This document shows positions 1-7,930 of a stretch of DNA of 13,985 nucleotides, piece after piece (the first letter of the stretch is position 1; every line of letters begins with the position of its first letter). The notes under the pieces were generated by a model, which was not told where the DNA came from, did no database searches, and saw nothing but the letters and a program-made list of their open reading frames with translations. The DNA is from Urbifossiella sp043733485 (GTDB lineage: Bacteria; Planctomycetota; Planctomycetia; Gemmatales; Gemmataceae), in NCBI GenBank assembly GCA_043733485.1, contig JAYTGN010000167.1, forward strand, positions 1-13,985, given 5' to 3'. A program made the position numbers and the translations under genes.

Positions 1-1
1 C

Positions 2-199
2 GGCTACGTCGCCACGGACAAGCTGCACTGGCTCCGCGCCGAGTACGAAGCCGCCGCCGAGAAAGACAAGCTCCGGTTGGCGACCGACCTGCTCCGCCGG
101 GCGGAGGAAAGCGGCGACAAGGCCGAGGCCGTGCGGTGGCGTGCCGAGACGGACCGCCTTTCGCCGCACGTCGCCCCGCCGCCGCGGGAGAAGAAGTGA
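2..199 (+). CDS. 3' end of an unidentified protein (partial)
   Basis: The frame is open from the window edge and closes with TGA at 197-199, giving the last 65 residues of a protein whose start lies outside the window. The visible part is highly charged and helix-prone (Lys, Glu, Arg and Ala rich; it contains RAEYEAAAEKDKLRLATDLL). It ends in a proline-rich basic tail, PPPREKK. It could be the C-terminal helical region of a repeat-type or coiled protein. No catalytic motif is visible, so I do not name a function. Codon use is GC-rich in third positions, as expected of a real gene in this genome. The gene is cut off from the DUF1501 gene downstream by an IS66 remnant, so the two need not be functionally linked. 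Confidence 0.6.
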   Translation, partial: GYVATDKLHWLRAEYEAAAEKDKLRLATDLLRRAEESGDKAEAVRWRAETDRLSPHVAPPPREKK

Positions 200-716
200 C
201 CGGCTGTGGACACCGCTCGGCCCGGAGAAGGGCCAGGCGTCAATCCGTTCGGCTGTAACGGTCGCCCCACGCGTCAGGGAGGAGGTCGCCCACGTCGTGG
301 CCGGCGGAACGGGCGACGAGTCGATCGAGTTCGCCACGGAGGTACGACCACGGGTCGAGGCGGTGCCGCGTCGCGCTGGCGCAGTCGCTGAGCAGCACCG
401 AGGCGGTCTTCAACCCGCCGTCGCCGCCCACGTGAGCCAGTCGCTGGTGCATTGCCAGGAGACTTCTCAGTGCTTTCGGGAGATCAATCGCGATCTGGGT
501 CGCCGCGCGGACCCATCCGCCCGTCCGTCGAATCGAACGAGTTGGTGTGGCGCTAATTCGAATAGTCTCCGATAAAGCGAAGCTCGACGGGCCGTCAAAG
601 ATTGACAACCGCGTCGAAGTCGAGCAAGATCGTTGCTGGGTGATAGACACCAACTGCTCGACCGCACTCGACTCCCTGCCTACCCGAATCTTCCTCGCAC
701 GCACCAGGTCTGCCAG
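200..716. other. Intergenic stretch dominated by the IS66 scar
   Basis: Between the partial gene and the DUF1501 start I can support only the IS66 remnant. Positions 432-716 hold no convincing gene, no clear sigma-70 promoter and no IS terminal repeat. The plus-strand frame of the DUF1501 gene extends upstream to a weak alternative start at 633, but residues encoded there do not resemble the family. Confidence 0.4.
240..431 (-). pseudogene. IS66-family transposase C-terminal remnant
   Basis: The minus-strand translation ends with a segment typical of the IS66 transposase C-terminus: VGGDGGLKTASVLLS, then CASATRHRLDPWSYLR, then DVGDLLPDAW. In the family this follows the catalytic DDE core and reads (R/K)xWLFxGGDxGGxxTA...RHGLDPWxYLxDxLxRL...LLPDxW. 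Here it occupies only about 65 codons. The frame stays open upstream to 815, but that part has no recognisable transposase sequence and runs antisense into the DUF1501 gene. The catalytic core, TnpA and TnpB are absent, so this is a dead 3' fragment. One side abuts the partial gene ending at 199, the other the region upstream of the DUF1501 start. It marks an old insertion or deletion that probably removed the upstream partner of the DUF1501 gene. Confidence 0.7.
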
Positions 717-2084
717 ATGACTCCGCTCCATTCCCAGGAATCCGGTCCCCAGAGTGATCGTCGTCAATTCCTGCGTACCGGCGGCCTCGGAGCGCTCTCG
801 CTCCTGAGTTCGCATTTGCTCCGTGCCGGTGCCACTTCACGACCGAGCGAGAAAGCGAAGGCCCGGTCGGTCATCATGATCTACAACTGCGGCGCTCCCA
901 GCCACCTCGACCTCTGGGATATGAAGCCGGACGCCCCGGACACGGTTCGCGGTGAGTTCAAACCGGTCGCAACCAACGTCGCGGGGATTCGGATCTCCGA
1001 ACTCATGCCGCACATGACCCGGCACGCGGACAAGTTCTCGATCATCCGCACCGTACACCATCGCCATTCAAGTCACAACGGTGGGATGTACTGGTCGATT
1101 GTGGGCCGGCCTTACCAGAGGGACGACACTCTTATCAACCCGACCCGGACCGACCTGCCGAGTTTCGGCACTCTTGTCGGCTGGCTTGCCCGCCGCGACG
1201 GCTACAGCAGCGCCCTGCCGCCCTACGTCATCACGCCGGAACCGTCGTGTGATTCGTCGGTTTACATCACACCGGGGCAGTATGGCGGGTGCTTGGGCGC
1301 AAAGCACGACCCGCTTGTGGTGAACGCCGACCCGAACGCTCCGAACTTCTGCTTACCCAACATCGGCCTCGAAGTCGACATGACCCCCATTCGACTGGAT
1401 GAACGCCGAGCACTGCTCGGCCGTCTTGACGGGACAGCAAAGCGGGCTGAGCACACGATACCGCCCGACCACGGCGTGAATCAGAGCAATGCCTTCTCGA
1501 TGATGTCCTCTCCGGAAGTGCAGAAGGCGTTCGACCTGAGTCTGGAGCCGGAACGAGTCCGCGATCGTTATGGTCGTCACCGATGGGGGCAATCGCACCT
1601 GCTGGCGCGGCGGCTGGTTGAGGCTGGCGTGCGTTTCGTCACCACGATGAACGGCCGAAGCATCATCTGGGATACGCACAAGGACAACTTCGGTCGGATG
1701 AAAAAGACGCTCGTCCCTCCGATGGAGTTGGCTTTTTCGGCGCTGCTGGAAGACCTGGAGACTCGCGGATTGCTCGACACGACGCTCGTTCTGTGGATGA
1801 GCGATTTCGGCCGCACACCCGTCATCAACGCCGAGGCCGGACGCGACCACTGGCCGGCATGCTATTCGGTCGTGATGGCCGGGGGCGGTATCCGCGGCGG
1901 CCAATTGATCGGCGAGTCGGATCGAACAGGCGGGCTGCCGAAGGAACGCCCCATCACTCCAGCCGACATCCATTCCACTGTATTTCAGGCGCTGGGCTAC
2001 CATCCCGACCAGACGAGCTACATGACTCCCGAAGGCCGTCCTTATCCGCTATCGGAAGGCACGCCGATACGCAGCCTCCTGTAA
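717..2084 (+). CDS. DUF1501 family protein with Tat signal
   Basis: This 456-aa protein belongs to the DUF1501 family, abundant in planctomycetes and related to the alkaline-phosphatase/sulfatase superfamily. The N-terminus carries a twin-arginine signal, SDRRQFLRTGGLG (residues 13-25, RR at 15-16), followed by a hydrophobic stretch, so export in folded form by Tat is expected. The domain starts at SVIMIYNCGAPSHLDLWDMK (51-70), continues with HSSHNGGMYW (117-126), and ends with DFGRTP (363-368) and GRDHW (375-379), the likely metal-binding region. I chose the ATG at 717 because it places the Tat motif at the usual distance; the in-frame start at 633 adds a tail unlike the family. The ribosome binding site is weak. 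Planctomycete DUF1501 genes usually follow a DUF1549/DUF1553 cytochrome-type gene; here an IS66 scar occupies that place. Length and C-terminus look complete. The substrate is unknown. Confidence 0.9.
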   Translation: MTPLHSQESGPQSDRRQFLRTGGLGALSLLSSHLLRAGATSRPSEKAKARSVIMIYNCGAPSHLDLWDMKPDAPDTVRGEFKPVATNVAGIRISELMPHMTRHADKFSIIRTVHHRHSSHNGGMYWSIVGRPYQRDDTLINPTRTDLPSFGTLVGWLARRDGYSSALPPYVITPEPSCDSSVYITPGQYGGCLGAKHDPLVVNADPNAPNFCLPNIGLEVDMTPIRLDERRALLGRLDGTAKRAEHTIPPDHGVNQSNAFSMMSSPEVQKAFDLSLEPERVRDRYGRHRWGQSHLLARRLVEAGVRFVTTMNGRSIIWDTHKDNFGRMKKTLVPPMELAFSALLEDLETRGLLDTTLVLWMSDFGRTPVINAEAGRDHWPACYSVVMAGGGIRGGQLIGESDRTGGLPKERPITPADIHSTVFQALGYHPDQTSYMTPEGRPYPLSEGTPIRSLL

Positions 2085-2093
2085 TGGGATAGC

Positions 2094-2171
2094 CGTCGGA
2101 AAAATCGAGTACTTCGATCGGTTGCGTAACCTTGGTCTCTCGCCGTCCAAAGAGGGGCGGTTTTTCCGACG
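2094..2171. repeat. Small terminal-inverted-repeat element, copy A
   Basis: CGTCGGAAAAA at 2094-2104 is matched by its exact reverse complement at 2161-2171, giving a 78-bp unit with 11-bp perfect ends just after the DUF1501 stop. Its reverse complement shares with the unit at 7931-8006 the left end CGTCGGAAAAACCG and a central ACCAAGGTT at a similar distance. It encodes nothing. It could be a MITE-like or REP-like element, or a convergent-gene terminator, since it lies between the plus-strand DUF1501 gene and the minus-strand gene ending at 2190. Confidence 0.5.
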
Positions 2172-2189
2172 CGGCATCCGCTTCTCCAG

Positions 2190-2480
2190 CTAATCCACTG
2201 TGAATCCGTTCTCGTCGCACCACGCGAGCATGAACGCCTTCAACTCGATCACCGGCCCGTTGTGCTTCGGCACCGCGAGCCAATCCAAGGACTTCACCAG
2301 GGCTGTGCAGAGATTCGCCAGGTTGCGAGCGACTTCGCAGAAGTGCTGAGCGGCGGCTTCATCGCCCTCGGTGATGAATAACACTTCGCCGGTCACACGG
2401 TGGACGAACGCTTCAATTGCGTCGCCGCAGGGCGGTGTCGAGCACGCGGTGAGCATCTTGCCGAAGCTGACGTGAACCAT
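2190..2480 (-). CDS. Small hypothetical protein, 96 aa
   Basis: I do not recognise this family. The frame extends further upstream, but that part only translates the minisatellite, so I place the start at the ATG at 2480, giving a 96-residue protein beginning MVHVSFGKMLTACSTPPCGD. It contains a short strand-like segment, GEVLFITEGDEAAAQHF (31-47), then a mostly helical C-terminal half ending LKAFMLAWCDENGFTVD. There is no signal peptide or membrane segment. GEVLFITE recalls the start of UPF0158-type proteins, but the rest does not fit, so this is only a resemblance. Codon use resembles ordinary genes here. It converges on the DUF1501 gene, with TIR copy A between them. Its upstream region is the tandem repeat, so its promoter may be disturbed. 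Confidence 0.5.
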   Translation of the reverse strand: MVHVSFGKMLTACSTPPCGDAIEAFVHRVTGEVLFITEGDEAAAQHFCEVARNLANLCTALVKSLDWLAVPKHNGPVIELKAFMLAWCDENGFTVD

Positions 2481-2540
2481 GCGCGAGACTCCGGGATGGG
2501 ATGGTGAGTATCCCCTTCCGGTCGCGTAGGTGGCAGGTGC

Positions 2541-2624
2541 GTTGTCGATGTTGTCGATGTTGTCGAGTTGTCGATGTTGTCGATGTTGTCGAGTTGTCGA
2601 GTTGTCGAGTTGTCGAGTTGTCGA
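2541..2624. repeat. Minisatellite of GTTGTCGA / GTTGTCGAT units
   Basis: Ten head-to-tail units of GTTGTCGA (8 bp) or GTTGTCGAT (9 bp) cover 84 bp. Their order is 9,9,8,9,9,8,8,8,8,8, so a 26-bp block (9+9+8) is itself duplicated at 2541-2566 and 2567-2592 before four 8-bp units. Read on the minus strand it gives peptide nonsense such as RQLDNSTTRQLDN, and no frame is conserved because unit lengths are not multiples of three. It is therefore non-coding. It lies about 60 bp upstream of the start of the small minus-strand gene. Confidence 0.9.
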
Positions 2625-2837
2625 GTAAGGCCCTCCGCCACGCCGAGCCCGCGAGTTGGAGACCACCATCGAACCCTCCCGGTGCTGATGTTTGAGTGGC
2701 ATCGAAGATGACGCCTCGGAAGCGCCACACCGACGTTCGTGGAAGTGCCCCGATTGTCGGCCCAGGGCCGAATGAATCCATGTATGTCGTGGATGGGTTA
2801 TAGTGAAGGTGGCTCAACCCAAATCTGAAGGCAAGTC

Positions 2838-3026
2838 ATGACCGACACGATTCTCCCACTTTAGCTGGGCAGGTTCAACTCCGTTTTCGGCTGGTTCCAA
2901 CCCGATGCCCGAACCTCCGGTCCCGCCCTACAAAAACCGAAGTCGGCCTCGCCGGCATCGGGCCGTTCGCCCTCCGCTGGCAAACTGACGGTGGAGCAAG
3001 GGCAGTCCTGCACCGCTTCGCAGTAA
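2838..3026 (+). pseudogene. Possible dead small ORF with in-frame amber
   Basis: An ATG at 2838, preceded by a purine-rich GAAGGCAAG, begins MTDTILPL. It then meets TAG at codon 9 (2862-2864) and otherwise stays open to TAA at 3024-3026. The continuation reads LGRFNSVFGWFQPDARTSG and so on. A single base change from TGG to TAG would explain the stop. The frame is short and I do not recognise it, so chance is a real alternative. It converges on the end of the kinase gene. Confidence 0.2.
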
Positions 3027-3108
3027 GTGGAGATTAACTCGGTGGTGTGTCAAAAAAGACTTTCTGATTCGGAGGTTGTCAGGAGGCAGTCTCAATCGCT
3101 TGGTCCGC

Positions 3109-6100
3109 TCACCAGCCAAGCCCGAGAGCAAGAAGTCCGGCGCGGATCCGCGGGAGGTCCCAAAGTTTAAGGGTGTTGTCCTCTCCACCTGAGTAGAGGG
3201 TGCCCCCGTCCGGGCTGAAGACGAGAGCCGTCAGTCCGCCCGCGTGGGCTGTCCAGTGCGCCAATTGCTGTCCTGTCTTCGTGTCCCACAAGCGGATCAC
3301 TCGATCACGCCCGCCCGAAGCGACCATCGCCCCACCCGGAGCGACGGCAAAGACCCCTAACGTGGTGAGGTCGGATCCCCACGACCCGAGGACTTGTTTC
3401 GCATGAATGCTGTGAACTGTTATTTTTGAGGCCTTCCCGCCTCGTACCGCAAGAAATTGGCTATCAGGACTGAAAACAGCCTCCTTGACCGCCACATCAG
3501 GAAATCCGGCATGCGTTCCGCCGTTCACGAGGTCTAGAATTTGGCACGATGCCTGCGACGGCGTGACGACCCCGAAGCGTCCGTCTGGGCTGATCTGGAA
3601 CTGTGTGTCGAATTGCTTGAATGAACCGGACCCCGTATCCCCCGAACTCCACGTCCGGAGTCGGGCTCGGGTGTCGAGGTTAATCAATTCTACTGCCACG
3701 TTCGGCTCGCTCACGTTTCCTAATACATCGTTAGGCCGACTACTCTTCAGTTGCCGGTCAATCGTCCGGAAACAAAGTGTGCCATCCGAACTAATCACGT
3801 GGCGTGAGGCTGAAAATGAAACCTGCCCCGTAAATGTTTGTTCTTTGTATCTCCGGTACGAATCTTGTGCCTCAATCGTGAGTGCGGGATGCTCGTTCAT
3901 TGGGAGAGTCCATTCTCGCTCTTCCGGAGTGAACTGCCAGACGGTAGCGGGAGACTTGGGCAACGTCTCTCGCGGGGCAACGGCCCAAACGCGTTTGCCC
4001 AATCCGGGAGCGAGCTTGAACCCGCGTGGGTGGACCAGGAGCAGACGGAGGTCTGCCCCGGTCGGACGTCGGTGGACGGCCCACAGGGTGTCGTCGATCG
4101 CAACTCGTTTGCCCGCGGCGTCGAAGGACACTGACTTGGGGGCCGAAAAAAAGTTGTATGCCGGTGTCGGGCGACTGAACCCCCAGAACTGAACCCGGGT
4201 GGAACGAAACGTCACGGGGTCGCCATCGATGACAAATTGGCTCGTAACGTCTGCGCCCACTTCGTCGCCGGCCAACCTCGGACCGGACGTCACAAAGACG
4301 TGATTGCTTTCGGCCCCGATTCCGAAGCCGCCGTGTTCCCCGGCGTCGGGCAGGGCGACCAACAGGGCGAGGTTATCAGCATCCCAAACCCGGAGCATCC
4401 CCCGCCCGCCTCGGTTGCCGATGGCGCTGATCAGCGAAGCATCATGCACCTCCATTGGCTTGATTCCAACGAAGGGAATGTTGCGAGGACCTGGGTCCGC
4501 CCACTGCCCCGATAGTCGATTTGCGATCCAGTCCCACACCCGGAGAAGGCTCCGGTCGTGCACGTCGCGGAAGACGAGGAACCGGCCGTCCGGGGAGATT
4601 TTGTTCAACACCGGCAGTCCGAACGAGACTGGCAACCGCCCGATTTCCTTGCCGACGGTGGTATCCCATAGGGCGAACTGCCCTGGCGTGTCCTTCCCTG
4701 GCGCGGCCTCGACGAGCGCCCTCGGGGCAGCCGTACAGACTTCGACGAGCTTCATTCCAGGAGGCATCGCAACTGTCGGCTCCTGTGCTGTCAGAGGACC
4801 GCCTGGTTCCTGAAGGCGGTAGAAGGCCCGGTCCGGCGGTGGAACTGGTACCTCCGCCTGGGTAGTCACGTCCCAGACTCGAACCGCATCTTGGACTTTG
4901 ACCGCCAGGTACTTTCCGTCGGCACTGAACATCCACCTCCCTTGCCCGTGCCAGATGGTGGATGGGAAGGACTGGCGGACCGTATCTGTGACGTAGTCCC
5001 ATAAGCTCGCTGTGCCATCCTGGAACCAATTCGGTGCGTCGCAGACCAGCAATTGCCGCCCGTCGGGGTGGAATCCGACGGCCGCGCAATCGAACCGCTG
5101 ACGGAGCATTTGGCCGGTCGCGACTTCGCGTACTTCAACCACACGGCGCGGCGTGGTCGATGAGGAATTCGGACCTGTCGGCGTCACCGTCTTCTCGGTT
5201 GCGTGCTCCGCGCTGACCGCGACGAGTCGTCGGTCAGCGCTGAACTCGATTGACCGCACATACGCATATGGAATCTCGTCAATGAGTTGAACGGCCGGAC
5301 TGGTGATCGTCTCGATAATCTCCGGTCGCAGTCCCGAGTCCGACTTGATCGAGAGCGCTTGTTGATACGACGCGAGCGCCTGGGTGCGGTTCCCAAGTCT
5401 CCGCTCGGACCGGGCCCGTTCGACGAGCGAGGTCCACAGCCGGTCTCGCTGCTCGTCGGCCAGTTCGAGGGCTTGGCCCTCCGCCTGCCGAGCGTTAATT
5501 ACGACGAACCAAGCCATTACTCCGGCGATTATCAAACTGGCCGCCACTGCGGCAAGGGCCGCGGCCACGACTGGGTTGCGGCGGCACCATCGCCATGCTC
5601 GCTCACGCAGAGGGGCTGGACGGACGCTGGTTGGTCGATTCTCAGTGAACCGGCGAAGGTCGTCAGCCAACTCGCCAGCCGTTTGGTAGCGGTTGACCGG
5701 GTTCTTCTCCAGGCATTTCAAGCAGACCAGCTCCAGGTCGCGAGGGATCGACGCCAGCAGCCTCTGCGGGCGGGTCGGTTCTTCCAGCAGCACGCGCGAC
5801 AGGATCGTATCCACGCTATCCGCGTCGAACGGTCGCTTTGCGGTCAGGCATTCGTAAAGGATTACCCCGAGAGCCCACACGTCCGCCGGAGGGCCGACGA
5901 ACTTCGTCTGCCCGCCGGCCTGCTCCGGTGACATGTAGTGTGGGCTTCCCATGATCACGCCGGTGTGCGTCAGATCGCCGCCGCCAACGCGTTTCGCGAG
6001 CCCGAAATCTGTCACCTTTGGCTCGCCGGCCGTGTCAAGGAGCACATTCGCCGGCTTCAGGTCACGGTGGACGATGCCCAAATCGTGCGCCGCTTGTACC

Positions 6101-6624
6101 CCGCGGGCGATCTTCTCCACCATCACTGCGGCATCCGGCGGGGGCAACCGGCCCGCGTCCTTGATGCGGCCTGCTAGGCTCCCGCCGTCCAGGAACTCCA
6201 TGGCGAAGTACGGCTGCCCGCCGTGCTCCCCGAACTCGAACACCTGCACCACATGCGGGTGCTTGATCGCTGCCACCGCGTCAGCCTCGGCCAGAAACCG
6301 GGCGCGGTCCGTCGGGGTGAGGTGCGCCCCACGGAGCACCATCTTGAGAGCGACGGTCCGGTTCAGTTTCTGCTGACGGGCCTTGTAGACGACGCCCATT
6401 CCACCGCGACCGAGTTCGTCGACGATCGTATAGCTGGGGACAACCACAGTCGCCCGCCCAGTCAAGTGGGCTACACCTGGCGGTGTGGCAACTGTCTCGC
6501 AGTCGTTAGGTTCGTTCAACTGCTGGAAGTCGCCGGTGATCAACAAAGGCGCGTCGCCTGGCGAGTGCGCTGTGAGGTCCGGCATAAGAGCACCTACGGT
6601 GCGAGTTTCGTCGTTGTCGGACAT
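3109..6624 (-). CDS. Transmembrane Ser/Thr protein kinase with WD40 repeats
   Basis: This 1171-aa protein has an N-terminal Hanks-type kinase and a C-terminal WD40 propeller. The kinase shows a Gly-rich loop GRGGMG (72-77), catalytic Lys94 in VALK, a helix-C Glu near 113, HRDLKPAN (186-193, Asp188), DFG (206-208) and SPE in place of APE (232-234). All catalytic residues are present, so it should be active. The domain ends near residue 328. A basic RERAWRWCRRN (340-350) precedes a single membrane segment (about 351-376), then a coiled, TPR-like stretch (380-430). The remainder contains WD40-type blades, clearest at the end: SGGRDRVIRLWD and FSPDGGTLYSGGEDNTLKLWD. Membrane topology places kinase and propeller on opposite sides. 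I chose the ATG at 6624 because GAGGA lies seven bases upstream and the 40 codons before it look non-coding. Signal and targets are unknown. Confidence 0.95.
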   Translation of the reverse strand: MSDNDETRTVGALMPDLTAHSPGDAPLLITGDFQQLNEPNDCETVATPPGVAHLTGRATVVVPSYTIVDELGRGGMGVVYKARQQKLNRTVALKMVLRGAHLTPTDRARFLAEADAVAAIKHPHVVQVFEFGEHGGQPYFAMEFLDGGSLAGRIKDAGRLPPPDAAVMVEKIARGVQAAHDLGIVHRDLKPANVLLDTAGEPKVTDFGLAKRVGGGDLTHTGVIMGSPHYMSPEQAGGQTKFVGPPADVWALGVILYECLTAKRPFDADSVDTILSRVLLEEPTRPQRLLASIPRDLELVCLKCLEKNPVNRYQTAGELADDLRRFTENRPTSVRPAPLRERAWRWCRRNPVVAAALAAVAASLIIAGVMAWFVVINARQAEGQALELADEQRDRLWTSLVERARSERRLGNRTQALASYQQALSIKSDSGLRPEIIETITSPAVQLIDEIPYAYVRSIEFSADRRLVAVSAEHATEKTVTPTGPNSSSTTPRRVVEVREVATGQMLRQRFDCAAVGFHPDGRQLLVCDAPNWFQDGTASLWDYVTDTVRQSFPSTIWHGQGRWMFSADGKYLAVKVQDAVRVWDVTTQAEVPVPPPDRAFYRLQEPGGPLTAQEPTVAMPPGMKLVEVCTAAPRALVEAAPGKDTPGQFALWDTTVGKEIGRLPVSFGLPVLNKISPDGRFLVFRDVHDRSLLRVWDWIANRLSGQWADPGPRNIPFVGIKPMEVHDASLISAIGNRGGRGMLRVWDADNLALLVALPDAGEHGGFGIGAESNHVFVTSGPRLAGDEVGADVTSQFVIDGDPVTFRSTRVQFWGFSRPTPAYNFFSAPKSVSFDAAGKRVAIDDTLWAVHRRPTGADLRLLLVHPRGFKLAPGLGKRVWAVAPRETLPKSPATVWQFTPEEREWTLPMNEHPALTIEAQDSYRRYKEQTFTGQVSFSASRHVISSDGTLCFRTIDRQLKSSRPNDVLGNVSEPNVAVELINLDTRARLRTWSSGDTGSGSFKQFDTQFQISPDGRFGVVTPSQASCQILDLVNGGTHAGFPDVAVKEAVFSPDSQFLAVRGGKASKITVHSIHAKQVLGSWGSDLTTLGVFAVAPGGAMVASGGRDRVIRLWDTKTGQQLAHWTAHAGGLTALVFSPDGGTLYSGGEDNTLKLWDLPRIRAGLLALGLGW

Positions 6625-7142
6625 CAACGAGTCCTCGTGCGTGGGTCGTCGCGTCGTCACTCGACCTCTCCCAGTCACGTGTGGAGCAAGGGGTCGGGAC
6701 CGTCTGCCGCGGTTACCGGGAGGCGGTGAAACTAATCTAGCCAATCCTTCATAAGACTCCGTGCAGTTTCTCCGACGATGTCGGCCCCGCGGCTTCTCAG
6801 ATCCGTGAAGTCACTTGCGGATTCGTACAGCATTTCTCCGAACAAGGGTCTGCCTGCACCGGCCCCAAGAGCGACTAAGGCCAAGGAAGGCACCAATTAC
6901 CCATCAATACCGGCAACACAATTCGCGCGCAAGAGTAACCTTACGAGGCCGCTCCTTTCGCACACGCGGCACAGTTAGCGAGTGCCGGACGAGAACGAGG
7001 GTTCTCCGTAGACCTTGGGAGGAATGCCCAAATCTCGGCGATCGCAGATTTTCTCAAGCAAGCCGTTGAAGCGACCCCAAAAAACGACCATGTCCCGATT
7101 CTCGCCACGCTCCAGTCGTGGGAGTCGCGAGCGAAAGGGCTG
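6625..7142. other. Upstream region of the kinase gene; decayed sequence
   Basis: Apart from the open frame noted at 6939-7250, I see no RNA gene or complete CDS. On the minus strand, GAGGA ahead of 6624 is the kinase ribosome binding site. A promoter must lie in about 6640-6780, but I cannot pick convincing -35/-10 boxes or an ECF-type pair. Confidence 0.4.
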
Positions 7143-7250
7143 TTACGCTTCGATCTTGGACAATTGGCCGGGCATAGTAAGGCTTCCCTCTGCTTGCGGA
7201 GCAGTCTTCTCCATCGGCACCTCGCGTTCCGGATCCTGGGCATTGGATGA
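6939..7250 (+). pseudogene. Start-less open frame, possible gene remnant
   Basis: After the TAA at 6936-6938 a plus-strand frame stays open for 103 codons to TGA at 7248-7250 without an early start codon. Its first two thirds read like protein: PYEAAPFAHAAQLASAGRER, then NAQISAIADFLKQAVEATPK, then DHVPILATLQSWESRAKGL. This looks like a 5'-truncated gene fragment. From 7143 on it is antisense to the HTH-like gene and probably meaningless. I do not recognise the family. The stretch upstream in the other frames shows no continuation. The evidence is composition only. Confidence 0.25.
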
Positions 7251-7505
7251 GCCATCCTGTTCCGGCACCAGGGACGCGGCGTAGTCTGCCAGTTCGTCCC
7301 AGTCCGGCAACTCGACCGGCTCAAACTGCTTCAACGGGATTCCCGCCTTCCGATACCGATACTCCCGCACGCGGACCGTCTTCTTCCGCATACCAGTCTT
7401 CTTCGCGACCTCGGCCACCGAAGCGGAACTCTGCCAGGCTTCGATGAACTCGCGAGGTGTGACCCGCACGGGCTCCTCTGGCCGCCGTTTACGTGCCTGG
7501 TTCAT
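7143..7505 (-). CDS. Small HTH-like DNA-binding protein, 120 aa
   Basis: The start is well fixed: GGAGGT sits six bases before the ATG at 7505. Residues 1-15 are basic (MNQARKRRPE...). Residues 16-60 look like a helix-turn-helix: TPREFIEAWQSSASVAEVAK, then TGMRKKTVRVREYRYRKAGI, with the pattern SVAEVAKKTGM-KKTVRVREYRYRK typical of a recognition-helix unit that samples conditions or sites. A conserved-looking VELPDWDELADYAASL (64-79) follows, then an acidic, disordered tail to 120. The family is not one I can name. It may regulate or accompany mobile DNA, given its setting among repeats and decayed frames. Its start overlaps the TGA of an upstream frame as ATGA, suggesting it was, or is, the second gene of a pair. 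Confidence 0.7.
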   Translation of the reverse strand: MNQARKRRPEEPVRVTPREFIEAWQSSASVAEVAKKTGMRKKTVRVREYRYRKAGIPLKQFEPVELPDWDELADYAASLVPEQDGSSNAQDPEREVPMEKTAPQAEGSLTMPGQLSKIEA

Positions 7506-7890
7506 TCCGCTACCTCCATGGACCGATCCGTTCGGCTAGCCAAGGGCCGCCGAAGGACTCGCTTTGAGTTTGAGCTTAGTTCGCGCCCGAGGCCGACCTT
7601 TGAAATTGATTCGCCGCTCAACTTCCCGGAACCGGCCGCGATTGCTCGGTGTGGCACCTGTTCGTCGTCATGTTTCTTGATGACTTCCACGATGGCCAAA
7701 TTATACCCGAAACTTCTCGAGAACTGGTCACGCCAAAAACCTCGATCAATGAGTTCTGGTTCCAAACTCCGACACCAGTGTCCTCCGCCTGATCCAACCC
7801 CAAGCAATTGGTTACATCCTCATAACACTCGCATTTCAACAATAGATACACAATTAGGTCGTCGCTCAGTGCAATTGGCGTCCGTTGTCC
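7502..7890 (-). pseudogene. AT-rich decayed ORF upstream of the HTH-like gene
   Basis: Two overlapping minus-strand frames look protein-like in succession. The first contains ALSDDLIVYLLLKCECYEDV (around 7870-7810). The second, in another frame from about 7755, contains EPELIDRGFWRDQFSRSFGY and NLAIVEVIKKHDDEQ and ends TGA at 7504-7502, overlapping the next gene's ATG as ATGA. A frameshift near 7750-7760 would join them. Base composition is clearly lower in GC than the flanks, which suggests foreign origin. I do not recognise the protein. It may instead be chance open frame, since neither part has a good ribosome binding site. Confidence 0.3.
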
Positions 7891-7901
7891 CTCCCGCGTT
7901 T

Positions 7902-7925
7902 TCAAAACCGCCCGGGCGGTTTTGA
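7902..7925. terminator. 24-bp perfect palindrome, bidirectional terminator-like
   Basis: The sequence is a perfect palindrome centred on CCCGGG, with arms reading TCAAAACCGCCC. As RNA it gives a GC stem flanked by A's on one side and TTTT on the other in either direction, as in bidirectional intrinsic terminators. The 18-bp core ACCGCCCGGGCGGTTTTG recurs at 8321-8338. It lies just upstream of TIR copy B. A protein-binding operator is the alternative. Confidence 0.5.
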
Positions 7926-7930
7926 TCGAC

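Larger units (their letters stand above)
2481..3108. other. Gene-free stretch with minisatellite and dead ORF
   Basis: Beyond the minisatellite and the possible dead ORF I see nothing firm. No T-tract terminator hairpin is obvious for the kinase gene ending at 3109. TATAGT at about 2800 upstream of the ATG at 2838 could be a -10 box, but no good -35 accompanies it. Confidence 0.4.

Noticed and set aside
432..815. Upstream half of the 191-codon minus-strand frame as an intact IS66 transposase
   Set aside because: Only the last 65 or so codons match the family; the rest has no transposase motifs and is antisense to the DUF1501 start.
2541..2624. Minisatellite as a CRISPR array
   Set aside because: Units are 8-9 bp with no spacers between them.
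2481..2702. N-terminal extension of the small minus-strand gene through the minisatellite
   Set aside because: Translates as RQLDNSTTRQ-type repeats from units whose length is not a multiple of three; no ribosome binding site, so not real protein.
4442..5089. Other-frame ORF of 215 aa inside the kinase gene
   Set aside because: Shadow of the kinase-WD40 reading frame; Arg/Gly/Pro-rich without motifs.
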